Shown piece by piece: positions 8,864 through 16,442 of a stretch of 64,000 bases of DNA. The stretch is from positions 4,012-68,011 of the forward strand of contig JBLHKS010000013.1 of NCBI GenBank assembly GCA_047620505.1, in the 5' to 3' direction. How positions within the stretch are numbered: the first letter of the stretch is position 1; the number at the start of each line of letters is the position of its first letter. The notes beneath the pieces were generated by a model that was not told the origin of the DNA, searched no databases, and was given only the letters and a program-made list of their open reading frames with translations. Both the position numbers and the translations under genes were made by a program. Source of the DNA: JBLHKS01 sp047620505. Lineage in GTDB: Bacteria > Verrucomicrobiota > Verrucomicrobiia > Verrucomicrobiales > DEV007.

Positions 8864-9835
8864 CTATTCGAACGCCACTTTCGCCAAATAGATCGCCGTC
8901 TTCTCCTCGTGCGAAGAGTAATAGCTGATCCAGAGCATCTCGTCCTTCCAGACCAACCCGGCGTAGCTCGTGTCGCCGCCTGACGGCAGCTTCAGGCATT
9001 CCGTCAGGGTGCCCTTTTCGGGATCGACCCACGACAACGATGTCCGCGTGCCGCCGTCGTAAAGCCGCGTCACGGCGACGATGTTTCCGTCCGGAAGTTG
9101 AATCATGTCAGGGCCGCCGATGCGTTTGTTCAGCTTCGTCCATGCCCAGCTGTCGTAGGGCGGTTTGGACTTTCCGAGAAAGGCCATCTTGTCGCCGGTT
9201 TCGTGCCGAAAAAGGCAGAGAGCGGAGTCGTCTTCGAGAAACAGAATCGCGTCCTCGCCGACGCCTTTGTCGAGGTTCAATTGCGGGATCAGGCGTTCGT
9301 AGTTTTCGCCGTCTTTGCTTCGGTAAAACGTGGCGATTCGATTGGTTCGCTCGCCCATGCTGTAGCACATGCCATCGCGCCACTGCGCTCGCCAGAGCCA
9401 GAAACCCGGATCACCGATGCGCTTGCCCTCTGTCCAAGTCTTTCCGAGATCCTTGGAAAACCAGACCATCGAGTGATAGCGAATCTCCGCGTCAGCGATC
9501 ATCCCGGCGCCGTTGAGCATCATTCGGCCATCCGGCGTGATGGAGATTTTGGCGTCACGCAGGTCTTCGGTCGGATGCGTCACGAGCGCCAGAGACTCCC
9601 ACTGTTCGCCATCCTCGGACGTGATCACACGGAGCGATCCATCCGGCGAAACGTGTCGGCTGCCGTCGCGAAAGACGCAATACCAACGATCCTCATGGTA
9701 GATCAGATCCGTGAACGCGTTGTGCTCGGCTTTGTCCCAGATGCGCTTGCTCTCGACGAGGCGAGGCGTCGGCAACTCGGCCTGAAGCGAACTGATGGCC
9801 GCGCAGATCATCAGAAGGGTGAGTATTCGTTTCAT
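8864..9835 (-). CDS. Secreted sialidase-superfamily (BNR-like) protein
   Basis: 323 residues from the ATG at 9835, which places a signal peptide (MKRILTLLMICAAISSLQA) at the N-terminus. The rest is a six-bladed sialidase-like propeller with repeated blade motifs such as WYCVFRDGS, RVITSEDGEQWE and MVWFSKDLGKTW (Asp-box-like S/T-x-D-x-G-x-T-W). FRDGS and the late YAGLVWKDEMLWISYYSSH match the exo-sialidase-like families of PVC bacteria. It is a diverged paralogue of the protein at 14383-15375 (shared WYCVFR/WFCAFR, DLRDAKISIT/DVRDPRLSIT, SYAGL/SYPGL). The full sialidase catalytic set cannot be confirmed, so the activity is open; a carbohydrate-related extracellular role is likely. Confidence 0.75.
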   Translation of the reverse strand: MKRILTLLMICAAISSLQAELPTPRLVESKRIWDKAEHNAFTDLIYHEDRWYCVFRDGSRHVSPDGSLRVITSEDGEQWESLALVTHPTEDLRDAKISITPDGRMMLNGAGMIADAEIRYHSMVWFSKDLGKTWTEGKRIGDPGFWLWRAQWRDGMCYSMGERTNRIATFYRSKDGENYERLIPQLNLDKGVGEDAILFLEDDSALCLFRHETGDKMAFLGKSKPPYDSWAWTKLNKRIGGPDMIQLPDGNIVAVTRLYDGGTRTSLSWVDPEKGTLTECLKLPSGGDTSYAGLVWKDEMLWISYYSSHEEKTAIYLAKVAFE

Positions 9836-10016
9836 GAGGGCAGTCTGCGGCAGGTGCACCGAGGCCGCCAGCGCGAGAATTCGGAGAGCCCCTGAATCTG
9901 CGGGGCAGCACTCCGGGCGGGGTTAGAGGATGCCAAGTGTGAAAATGGACTTCGTTTTTCCCGAAAAAAATGTGGGCTGGGGGGCGTGTTTGCGGCGACT
10001 AATTTTTCATTACCCC

Positions 10017-11336
10017 ATGATCAGCCGCAGAAAATCCCTTCAAACCATCGCAACCGGTGTTGGTGCCGCAGTCGGATCCTCGATGCTTCCCGGAATTGGC
10101 CAGGCTGCTTCCGGTGGGGCCGGTGGTCCGAAACGCGTGATCTTTTTCATGCAGAATCAGGGGGTCGATCCGGCGACAATCATCCCGGCGGGAATGACGA
10201 ACAGCGGCTCGCTGGCCAAGGCCAAACTGCCCGAGCCGATCGAGGCGCTGGAGCCTTACAAGGAGCGCATGCACATCATCAGCGGTCTGCACGGCATCCA
10301 CACCAGTCCCTCGCACAGCGCTTTTTTCGGAGCGCTCGGCGGTTACCGCGGCAGCGACGGCGTGCCTCCCAGCGGTCCGACGATCGATTATGAGCTGAGC
10401 AAGGTGCTTCCCGAGACGCTTCTGCCTCACCTGTGCATCGGCATGGACTCCATGGAGAACATGACGGCCAAGCCCACGGTCGCGAATCTTTCGGCCAGTG
10501 GCGCGGGCCAGCCGATTTTCATGCACTCGAATCCGAACCACTTGTATGAGATGCTCTACGGCGGCATTTCTCAGGGGGATATTCGCAATCAGCACGAGGC
10601 TCGTTCGAGCATGTTTGACCGGATTGAGGAGCTAGCAGCTGCTAAGGGCGGCACGCTGCCGCCCGTGGATAAGCAGCGCTTCGGCCAGTATGTGCAAGGC
10701 TTCAACGACATCAATGGTTTGCGCGAGCGCCTCGGCAAAGTTTCGGATCACCTTCGGAATTTTGCGCCCGAGGTGGATGACCGCTATACGAACCCTGAGT
10801 TCGAGACCGACTGGCACGACATCATCCTCGATCTGGGTGTTTCGGCGCTCAAATCGGGCATCACCAGCGTGCTCACCATCGGCTCTGGTCGAGGCGAGAT
10901 TTTCGGCGCGTGGAAAGGGCTCGGCGTCGAGCAGCAGGGGCACAATCTGGGCCACATGAAGCAGCCGGACAATCCGATCTGGATCAAGATCCGCCAATAC
11001 AATAGCCGCATGCTCGTGAGGCTGATGGAGGAGTTGGAGAGTGTGCCCGAAGGCAGCGGAACGATGATGGACAACACGTTGATCGTTTACACGAGCAACA
11101 ACGCCAACGCTCAGCACACCAACGGCGCGAATTGGCCGGTGGTGCTTCTGGGCAACAGCAACGGGGTCTTCAAGACCGGCCAGTTTACCCAGCTGGATGG
11201 CAAGCGCCCGATCAACGCTCTCTACGCGACTATTCTCGAGACCGTTGGCGTCAAGTGCGATCGGTTCAATATGAGCGAGCAGATGGCGGCCAAGTTCGAC
11301 TCCGGCATTGGGCCGATCACAGAGCTTTTAGCTTGA
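10017..11336 (+). CDS. DUF1552 secreted protein with Tat signal
   Basis: 439 residues from the ATG at 10017, chosen because the twin-arginine signal (MISRRKSLQTIATGVGAAVG) then leads the protein. The body shows DUF1552 text: RVIFFMQNQGVDPATIIP, GLHGIHTSPSHSAFFGAL, PHLCIGMDSMENM, and a late VYTSNNANAQHTNGANWPVV. In PVC genomes DUF1552 proteins are encoded next to DUF1588/1592 cytochrome proteins, and such a gene follows at 11757, so the two probably work together outside the cytoplasm. The biochemical function is unknown. One dispersed palindrome copy lies at 10634 (coding LAAAK). Confidence 0.8.
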   Translation: MISRRKSLQTIATGVGAAVGSSMLPGIGQAASGGAGGPKRVIFFMQNQGVDPATIIPAGMTNSGSLAKAKLPEPIEALEPYKERMHIISGLHGIHTSPSHSAFFGALGGYRGSDGVPPSGPTIDYELSKVLPETLLPHLCIGMDSMENMTAKPTVANLSASGAGQPIFMHSNPNHLYEMLYGGISQGDIRNQHEARSSMFDRIEELAAAKGGTLPPVDKQRFGQYVQGFNDINGLRERLGKVSDHLRNFAPEVDDRYTNPEFETDWHDIILDLGVSALKSGITSVLTIGSGRGEIFGAWKGLGVEQQGHNLGHMKQPDNPIWIKIRQYNSRMLVRLMEELESVPEGSGTMMDNTLIVYTSNNANAQHTNGANWPVVLLGNSNGVFKTGQFTQLDGKRPINALYATILETVGVKCDRFNMSEQMAAKFDSGIGPITELLA

Positions 11337-11337
11337 G

Positions 11338-11407
11338 CAAGGAGAGGCGTACTTCCAGCCGCCTGAAATCAAAAAAAAATAGGCGGCTGGAAGCTCGCCT
11401 CTCCTTG
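11338..11407. repeat. REP-like long inverted repeat
   Basis: Two 27-nt arms (11338-11364 and 11381-11407) are complementary at 25 of 27 positions and enclose a 16-nt A-rich loop. The inner part is CTTCCAGCCGCCT / AGGCGGCTGGAAG. It begins one base after the DUF1552 stop, so it can also act as its terminator. Its position right beside a truncated RAYT transposase gene suggests a REP/REPIN element mobilised by that family. Confidence 0.75.
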
Positions 11408-11422
11408 AAATGAAATGAGTGA

Positions 11423-11671
11423 ATGGATCACTCCGACCTGAGATTCTTCAATCCATGGCAAGAGGTAAGAGGGACCAACAATCACCTCCCTCACTGGCAA
11501 CAGGACGGCGCGGTGTATTTTGTGACCTGGCGGCTGGCTGATTCAATTCCAAAGGAAAAACTGGAGCTGCACTACGAAGAAATCGAGGCGTGGAAGCGAC
11601 ACCACAAATTGATTAGGACTCAAGGAGGGGCTGCGTCCCGTTGCCCGGTTAAGCGGAAGCAAAGCTCGTGA
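11423..11671 (+). pseudogene. Truncated REP-associated tyrosine transposase (RAYT)
   Basis: The first 60 or so residues read like the N-terminus of a Y1/TnpA_REP (RAYT) transposase: NHLPHWQQDGAVYFVTWRLA, DSIPKEKLELHYEEIEAWKRHH. Full-length members run to roughly 200 residues and carry HUH and catalytic Tyr motifs; these are missing here and the frame becomes unrelated after about residue 66 (IRTQGGAASRCP). It lies 16 bases from the REP-like hairpin, the usual arrangement for RAYTs and their targets. Confidence 0.7.
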
Positions 11672-11756
11672 CAAGGCGGCCCTGACGATCATCAAAACTC
11701 CCGAAACAAATCCTGGCTTCGGCCCGTCGCTGCGCCGACAAAACCTCTCATTACCC

Positions 11757-14345
11757 ATGAGCAGACTGACCTTCTCCCTCTTCCTCGCAGTAGCTCCCTT
11801 TTCCGTGCTCGGCTCATCAGCAGCTGCTGACGATTCCTACACGCCCGGCGAGCCCGTCAGCGGTGACTTCAAAACCTTCGCTTCAGGCTTTCTCGATAAA
11901 AACTGCTTCGAGTGCCACGACGACGACACGGCCAAGGGCGATCTCTCGCTGCTCGACCTCGGTCCGGTGGACGAGACCAACGCCGCGGTCTGGAAGTCGA
12001 TCTGGGCGCAGGTGGCGCTCGAGGAGATGCCGCCGAAGGACAAGTCGCAGCCCGAGGTCATCGAGCGGCTCCAGTTCTCCGACTGGATCGTTAGCGAGCT
12101 GCAGCGCGTCATGGCGGACAAGGGCGGCTTCTACGCTCACCTCGATCCTAACAAGGGCAACTTCATCAGCCACGACCTGCTCTTCGGCCCCCTGCCCGAA
12201 GGCATCGTACTCGCGCCGGCATCTTCGCCAGCGCGAATCTGGCGAGTGACGCCTCAGGAGCACATCACGCGGCTCAACGAGCTGATCAACACCGAGCCGG
12301 AATTCGACCCGGAGAAGCCGGGCGTCCGCACTCATGGCGATGTCGTCCCTACCAATCACGGCGGCGAGCTGAAACTCTACTTCGGCACCGATCGAATCAT
12401 AAAGTGGGAAGGCGGGACTGTGGCCTACGCAACTGCGGTCAAAAGCGTGCCCGTCGTTCTCTCGTCGGGCCGGAAACACGGCTTCGAAAACTACCCGGAT
12501 TTTTACTCCGTCAATAGCGCGGAGGCGACCCAGATTCTTGGTAAGGCTGAGGACATTCTCGAATACATGGCCTACGGGCCGCTCAGTCTCGTCGGCTTTC
12601 CGGAACAGATCACGGACGATCCCAGAACCTACGAGACCACGGTCAAACCAAAGGGCGATCTCCGCGGCTTGCCAACGGCCATCGTCTACAATACGAAAGT
12701 TGTTCGCCCGATGACGCCGGTCTACGACCTGATGCAGGAGCCCGAGATCACCGACGAGCGCCTGCGTGCTGCGGTCGACTTCCTCTTCGAGGCCCTGACT
12801 TTCCGCCCACCAACTGCGGAGGAATCCGACAACTACATAAAGATCGTAAAAGACTCGATCGCGAAGGTAGGCAAAGAGAACGGCGTGATGATGGGGCTGT
12901 CTTCCATTTTCCTTGACGGCGATGCGCTGTTCCGGCCGGAGCTGGTCGAAACCGGCAAGCCTGACGAACACGGTCGAGTCATGCTTCAGGACTGGGAGCT
13001 GGGTCTGGCGGTGAACCACGCGCTGCGCTACATCCGGCCCGACGAGGAACTCCATCAGGCAATGGTCGACGGCAAGATGCGAACCCGCGAAGACGTGGAA
13101 CGCGAAGTTGCCCGGATGCTTGCCGACGACAGCATTCGCAAGCCCCGGATTCTGCGCTTTTTCCGTGATTACTTCGACCACGACCTCGGTGGCTACATCT
13201 GCAAGGACGCCAAAGCACAGGCGACCACCGGGGCCCCCAGTGGGAATAGCCACTTCCGAGCGATGTTCGACGCAGCGGCGAGCACGGACCGCCTCGTCGA
13301 GCTGATCCTTGAAGAAGACAAGGACGTCCTCCAGCAGCTGCTGACCACCCAGCAGGTCGTGGCCACCCGGAACGACAACATCTACTTCGGCAGGAAACAC
13401 ACTCCTGAAGAGCGAAAAGCCGCTACGGAAGCGAAGAAAAAAGCCGACCAGGAACTGGCTGAGGAGTTCAACGCCGAACTGGAGAAAGTTAAGACTGAGT
13501 TGGCAGACGTGGAGGCCAAATTGAAGGAGAAGCCCGAGGACAAGGAGACGGTAAAAACTCTGGATAAAACGAAGAAAGATCTGATTGCCAAGAAGAAAAA
13601 GATCGAAAACGACAAGAAGCGGAAGCGAAGCGACATCAATGTTAACGTGACCGTGGCAGAACTGTCTGGCGAGCGAATCTACGCTCGCGTCGGCCACCGC
13701 TCCTTCGGCGCTGGCTCCATGAAGCCCGAGCGAACTCTCGCCACGGCCCCCGAGGGCCAGCGCCTCGGCATCCTGACGCATCCCAGCTGGCTGGTCTCGC
13801 ATTCTGACGCCATGGACAATCATGCCATCCATCGCGGCATCTGGATTCGCACGCGACTGCTCGGCGGCGGAATTCCTGACGTTCCCATCACGGTCGATGC
13901 TCAGCTCCCAGACGAACCGGAGAACACCCTGCGGGAGAGGATGCGCGTCACCCGTGAGAAATACTGCTGGACCTGTCACGAGAAAATGGACCCGCTCGGG
14001 CTGCCCTTTGAGATGTACAACCACGCCGGCCTGTTTCGGACGACCGAGCTGGATCAGCCCGTGGACACCTCTGGCGAGATTATCGATTCTGGCGATCCTC
14101 AGCTGGACGGCCCCGTCGAGAATGCCCTCGACCTGATCCAGAAGCTTTCGGAAAGCGAACGCGTCGAGCAGGTCTTCGTTCGCCACGCCTTTCGGTTCTG
14201 GATGGGTCGCAACGAAACCCTCAACGACGCCCCCGTCCTTCAAGCCGCCCACAAAGCTTATCGCGATAGCGGCGGCAGCATGAAGGCATTGATCACCTCG
14301 CTGGTGACTTCCGACGCGTTTTTGTATCGGAAGGTGGAAGGTTAG
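11757..14345 (+). CDS. DUF1588/DUF1592-type planctomycete cytochrome protein with coiled-coil insert
   Basis: 862 residues with a signal peptide ending near SSAAA|DD. An N-terminal planctomycete-type c-heme motif CFECH (about residue 52) is followed by a central DUF1592-like region and a C-terminal DUF1588/DUF1585 part with CWTCHEKMDPLGLPFE (about residue 738). Between them, at about residues 545-630, lies a Lys/Glu-rich coiled coil (EEFNAELEKVKTELADVE...) that breaks the DUF1588 domain. It is probably an exported redox protein paired with the upstream DUF1552 protein. Palindrome copies are at 11819, in the signal-peptide cleavage region, and at 13333. A broken relative lies at about 16222-16442. 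Confidence 0.8.
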   Translation: MSRLTFSLFLAVAPFSVLGSSAAADDSYTPGEPVSGDFKTFASGFLDKNCFECHDDDTAKGDLSLLDLGPVDETNAAVWKSIWAQVALEEMPPKDKSQPEVIERLQFSDWIVSELQRVMADKGGFYAHLDPNKGNFISHDLLFGPLPEGIVLAPASSPARIWRVTPQEHITRLNELINTEPEFDPEKPGVRTHGDVVPTNHGGELKLYFGTDRIIKWEGGTVAYATAVKSVPVVLSSGRKHGFENYPDFYSVNSAEATQILGKAEDILEYMAYGPLSLVGFPEQITDDPRTYETTVKPKGDLRGLPTAIVYNTKVVRPMTPVYDLMQEPEITDERLRAAVDFLFEALTFRPPTAEESDNYIKIVKDSIAKVGKENGVMMGLSSIFLDGDALFRPELVETGKPDEHGRVMLQDWELGLAVNHALRYIRPDEELHQAMVDGKMRTREDVEREVARMLADDSIRKPRILRFFRDYFDHDLGGYICKDAKAQATTGAPSGNSHFRAMFDAAASTDRLVELILEEDKDVLQQLLTTQQVVATRNDNIYFGRKHTPEERKAATEAKKKADQELAEEFNAELEKVKTELADVEAKLKEKPEDKETVKTLDKTKKDLIAKKKKIENDKKRKRSDINVNVTVAELSGERIYARVGHRSFGAGSMKPERTLATAPEGQRLGILTHPSWLVSHSDAMDNHAIHRGIWIRTRLLGGGIPDVPITVDAQLPDEPENTLRERMRVTREKYCWTCHEKMDPLGLPFEMYNHAGLFRTTELDQPVDTSGEIIDSGDPQLDGPVENALDLIQKLSESERVEQVFVRHAFRFWMGRNETLNDAPVLQAAHKAYRDSGGSMKALITSLVTSDAFLYRKVEG

Positions 14346-14382
14346 AGATCGGGGCGGGCTGAAGAAAGAATTGAATCGCGGT

Positions 14383-15375
14383 TTACTCCGGGAGATCGAA
14401 AGCCTTAAAGACGACAGCGTCAGCTTTGGCCGTTCCGCCAGTCATCCAGAGTTTTCCGTCATGCTCGACAAGACCCGGATAGGAATTGCCAGCCGGTTTC
14501 CCAATTTCCGTCAGCTGCGCAGTTTCCGGATCGACCAACCACAATCCCATGTTTCGCCCTGTCGCAACCAGCCGGCCATCGCGCAGCACGAGCAACTTCG
14601 GTCCGGCGAACGTCGCCACGCCATTCCAATCGAGCTGGATTTTCTTCCACTCCCATTCCTGTAAACTCGGCTCGCGGCTGATCCCGAGCTTCGCGTCGAC
14701 CACGCCGTCTTTTGTCGAAGGCTGCCGCGCCAGACAAACGGCGAAATTTTTCCCCAGGAACGCCAACGCAGCCTCAGAGCCGCCGGACTCAGGGAAAAAA
14801 TCATCCTTCAACATTCGCCATGTTCGGCCGTCGCGCGTGCGGTAGAGCGCGCCGGAAGCCTGCGTTCCATGATAAGCGACGCTGTAGCCCATCCCGCGAT
14901 TCCAGGTCGTGTCCCAGCGCCACGTGTTCACTCCAGTTGGGCAGGCTTGCGCCGGGCCCCACACCGCGCCGTCACGCGAGAGCCACGTAATGGACTGCCG
15001 AATCACATCAGCCTCGCCGTCGCTGGCCGAATTTCCGGCACGCTCGACGAATGCGATGCAGGAGGTCAGCATGAGAGCGCCCTCGGCCGTGATCGAGAGT
15101 CGCGGGTCCCTCACGTCACCACCATTCCACTCGAACAACGCCGCGGTTTCCCAACTCGTTCCGTCAACGCTGCGAATCAATCGGGTCCGCCCGGAATTGT
15201 CGTTCCCGTGCACAATGCCTTCGCGAAACGCGCAAAACCACTGATCTCGAAACCGGACCAGATCGGGGAATTCGATCCGGCATTCGTCGCGGTCTTCAAT
15301 GCGCGAGATGTCCCAGATGATCTCCTGAGAAAAAACCGGAGGGGCGATGAGTAATGCGAAAATGAGTCGAAGCAT
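14383..15375 (-). CDS. Secreted sialidase-superfamily (BNR-like) protein, paralogue
   Basis: 330 residues. The ATG at 15375 is preceded by TTGGAG at a good Shine-Dalgarno distance and gives a signal peptide (MLRLIFALLIAPPVFSQ). The propeller text parallels the 8864-9835 protein (WFCAFREGI, RSVDGTSWETAALF, ITWLSRDGAVWGPA, YRTRDGRTWRML), with Asp-box-like strands. Both probably bind or act on extracellular glycans; substrate unknown. It is convergent with the cytochrome gene upstream, whose stop lies 38 bases away. No palindrome copy is present. Confidence 0.75.
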   Translation of the reverse strand: MLRLIFALLIAPPVFSQEIIWDISRIEDRDECRIEFPDLVRFRDQWFCAFREGIVHGNDNSGRTRLIRSVDGTSWETAALFEWNGGDVRDPRLSITAEGALMLTSCIAFVERAGNSASDGEADVIRQSITWLSRDGAVWGPAQACPTGVNTWRWDTTWNRGMGYSVAYHGTQASGALYRTRDGRTWRMLKDDFFPESGGSEAALAFLGKNFAVCLARQPSTKDGVVDAKLGISREPSLQEWEWKKIQLDWNGVATFAGPKLLVLRDGRLVATGRNMGLWLVDPETAQLTEIGKPAGNSYPGLVEHDGKLWMTGGTAKADAVVFKAFDLPE

Positions 15376-15479
15376 GCGCTCCAAGGTTTAGTGAAACTCT
15401 GTCAGGTCAATTTTAACCAACGCTCTCTTCCGGAGGCTGCGGGATCAAGACGACTGCTGCGCCATTCCTCAGAAGGAGA

Positions 15480-16157
15480 TCATCGGCCACGCTCGCCGTT
15501 GTAGATTCGATGCCCGTCGCGTTTGGCGCGGTGATAGGCTTTTACCGAGACTTCTTCGACCGCGAAACCAGCATTTCGCAGCTGCTTGGGAAATTGCGGC
15601 TCGGCGGACGCCGCCCAGAAGGAGACCCGCCCACCTGGTTTGAGAGAATTATAAATCGTCTTCAGCCCAGCACGATCGTAGAGGCGGTAATTGGCGGGTT
15701 GCACCAGCGCCGTCGGGCCATTGTCGACATCCAGCAAGATAGCATTGAAGTGCGCCTCGCCCGCTTTTACGATGCAGTCGAAGACATCACCCGTGTAGAT
15801 GCGAACCCGCTTCTCATCCAGCAGCAGCCCGTTGAGATCGCCGAGAAATTCGCGGTTCCAAGTCACGACCTCCGGCAACAATTCCGCGACGGTGACGACA
15901 GCTTTGGCTCCAACCAGTTCGAGCACGCGCTTCAGGCTAAAGCCAAGTCCCAAGCCACCGATGAGCACCTTCGGCGCGGAGTTCGGCTTTTTGAATCGGC
16001 AGGCCTCGTCGGCGAGCAACAGCTCTGAAGCGGTCCTGGTCGAACTCATCAACTGATAGCCGTTCAGCTTCAGCGAGTATTCCCCGTTATGTTCGTGGAG
16101 CGAAAAACGGGATCCGTCTGGCGTCCGGGTTTCGCCGAGGTTTTTGGTGGGGATCAT
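15480..16157 (-). CDS. Spermidine-synthase-like methyltransferase-fold protein
   Basis: 225 residues from the ATG at 16157 (MIPTKNLGETRTPDG). The longer frame to 16427 is rejected because its extra N-terminus is antisense to a DUF1588 gene fragment. A Rossmann fold is clear: KVLIGGLGLGFSLKRVLEL (motif I), VTVAELLPEVVTWNR, and FNAILLDVDNGP (motif IV) with PGGRVSFWAAS. This matches spermidine/spermine synthase-like proteins of bacteria, which often lack the polyamine-binding gate residues. The enzyme activity is uncertain, and no decarboxylase partner is nearby. Confidence 0.75.
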   Translation of the reverse strand: MIPTKNLGETRTPDGSRFSLHEHNGEYSLKLNGYQLMSSTRTASELLLADEACRFKKPNSAPKVLIGGLGLGFSLKRVLELVGAKAVVTVAELLPEVVTWNREFLGDLNGLLLDEKRVRIYTGDVFDCIVKAGEAHFNAILLDVDNGPTALVQPANYRLYDRAGLKTIYNSLKPGGRVSFWAASAEPQFPKQLRNAGFAVEEVSVKAYHRAKRDGHRIYNGERGR

Positions 16158-16221
16158 GAGCCGCCGAGGATCGCACGTCCACGGGCGCGGGGCAAGGAAG
16201 CCGTGAGGATCGAGGGCGACT

Positions 16222-16442
16222 GCAGGCTCAGCAGCTGCTGGCCAAATTTGCCGGTCGTCGAGCGAATGCGGGCACGCCCGGGCGAAATACGGACGGGCCT
16301 GCCACGAGAAGATGGACCGCTCGGGCTGCCCTTCGAAATGTACAACCGCGCCGGCCTGCATCGAACGGCCGACCGTATCCAGAAGCTTTCGGCAATCGAG
16401 CACGTCGAGCAAGTGTTCGTCCGACACGTCTTTCGCTTCTAT
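16222..16442 (+). pseudogene. Frameshifted, truncated DUF1588 cytochrome gene fragment
   Basis: The plus strand reads ERMRARPG, then TGCCACGAGAAGATGGAC (CHEKMD), then in the next frame GPLGLPFEMYNRAGLHRTAD, IQKLSAIEHVEQVFVRHVFR and FYFG. The intact gene at 11757-14345 has CHEKMDPLGLPFEMYNHAGL and IQKLSESERVEQVFVRHAFR. A missing C after GAC (GACCC to GACC) explains the frame change. Similarity stops at the 3' end of the pectate-lyase gene. A palindrome copy survives at 16230. Confidence 0.75.

Noticed and set aside
11883..14252. 789-codon open frame antisense to the DUF1588 gene
   Set aside because: Shadow of high-GC codon bias; the plus strand has heme motifs and a signal peptide.
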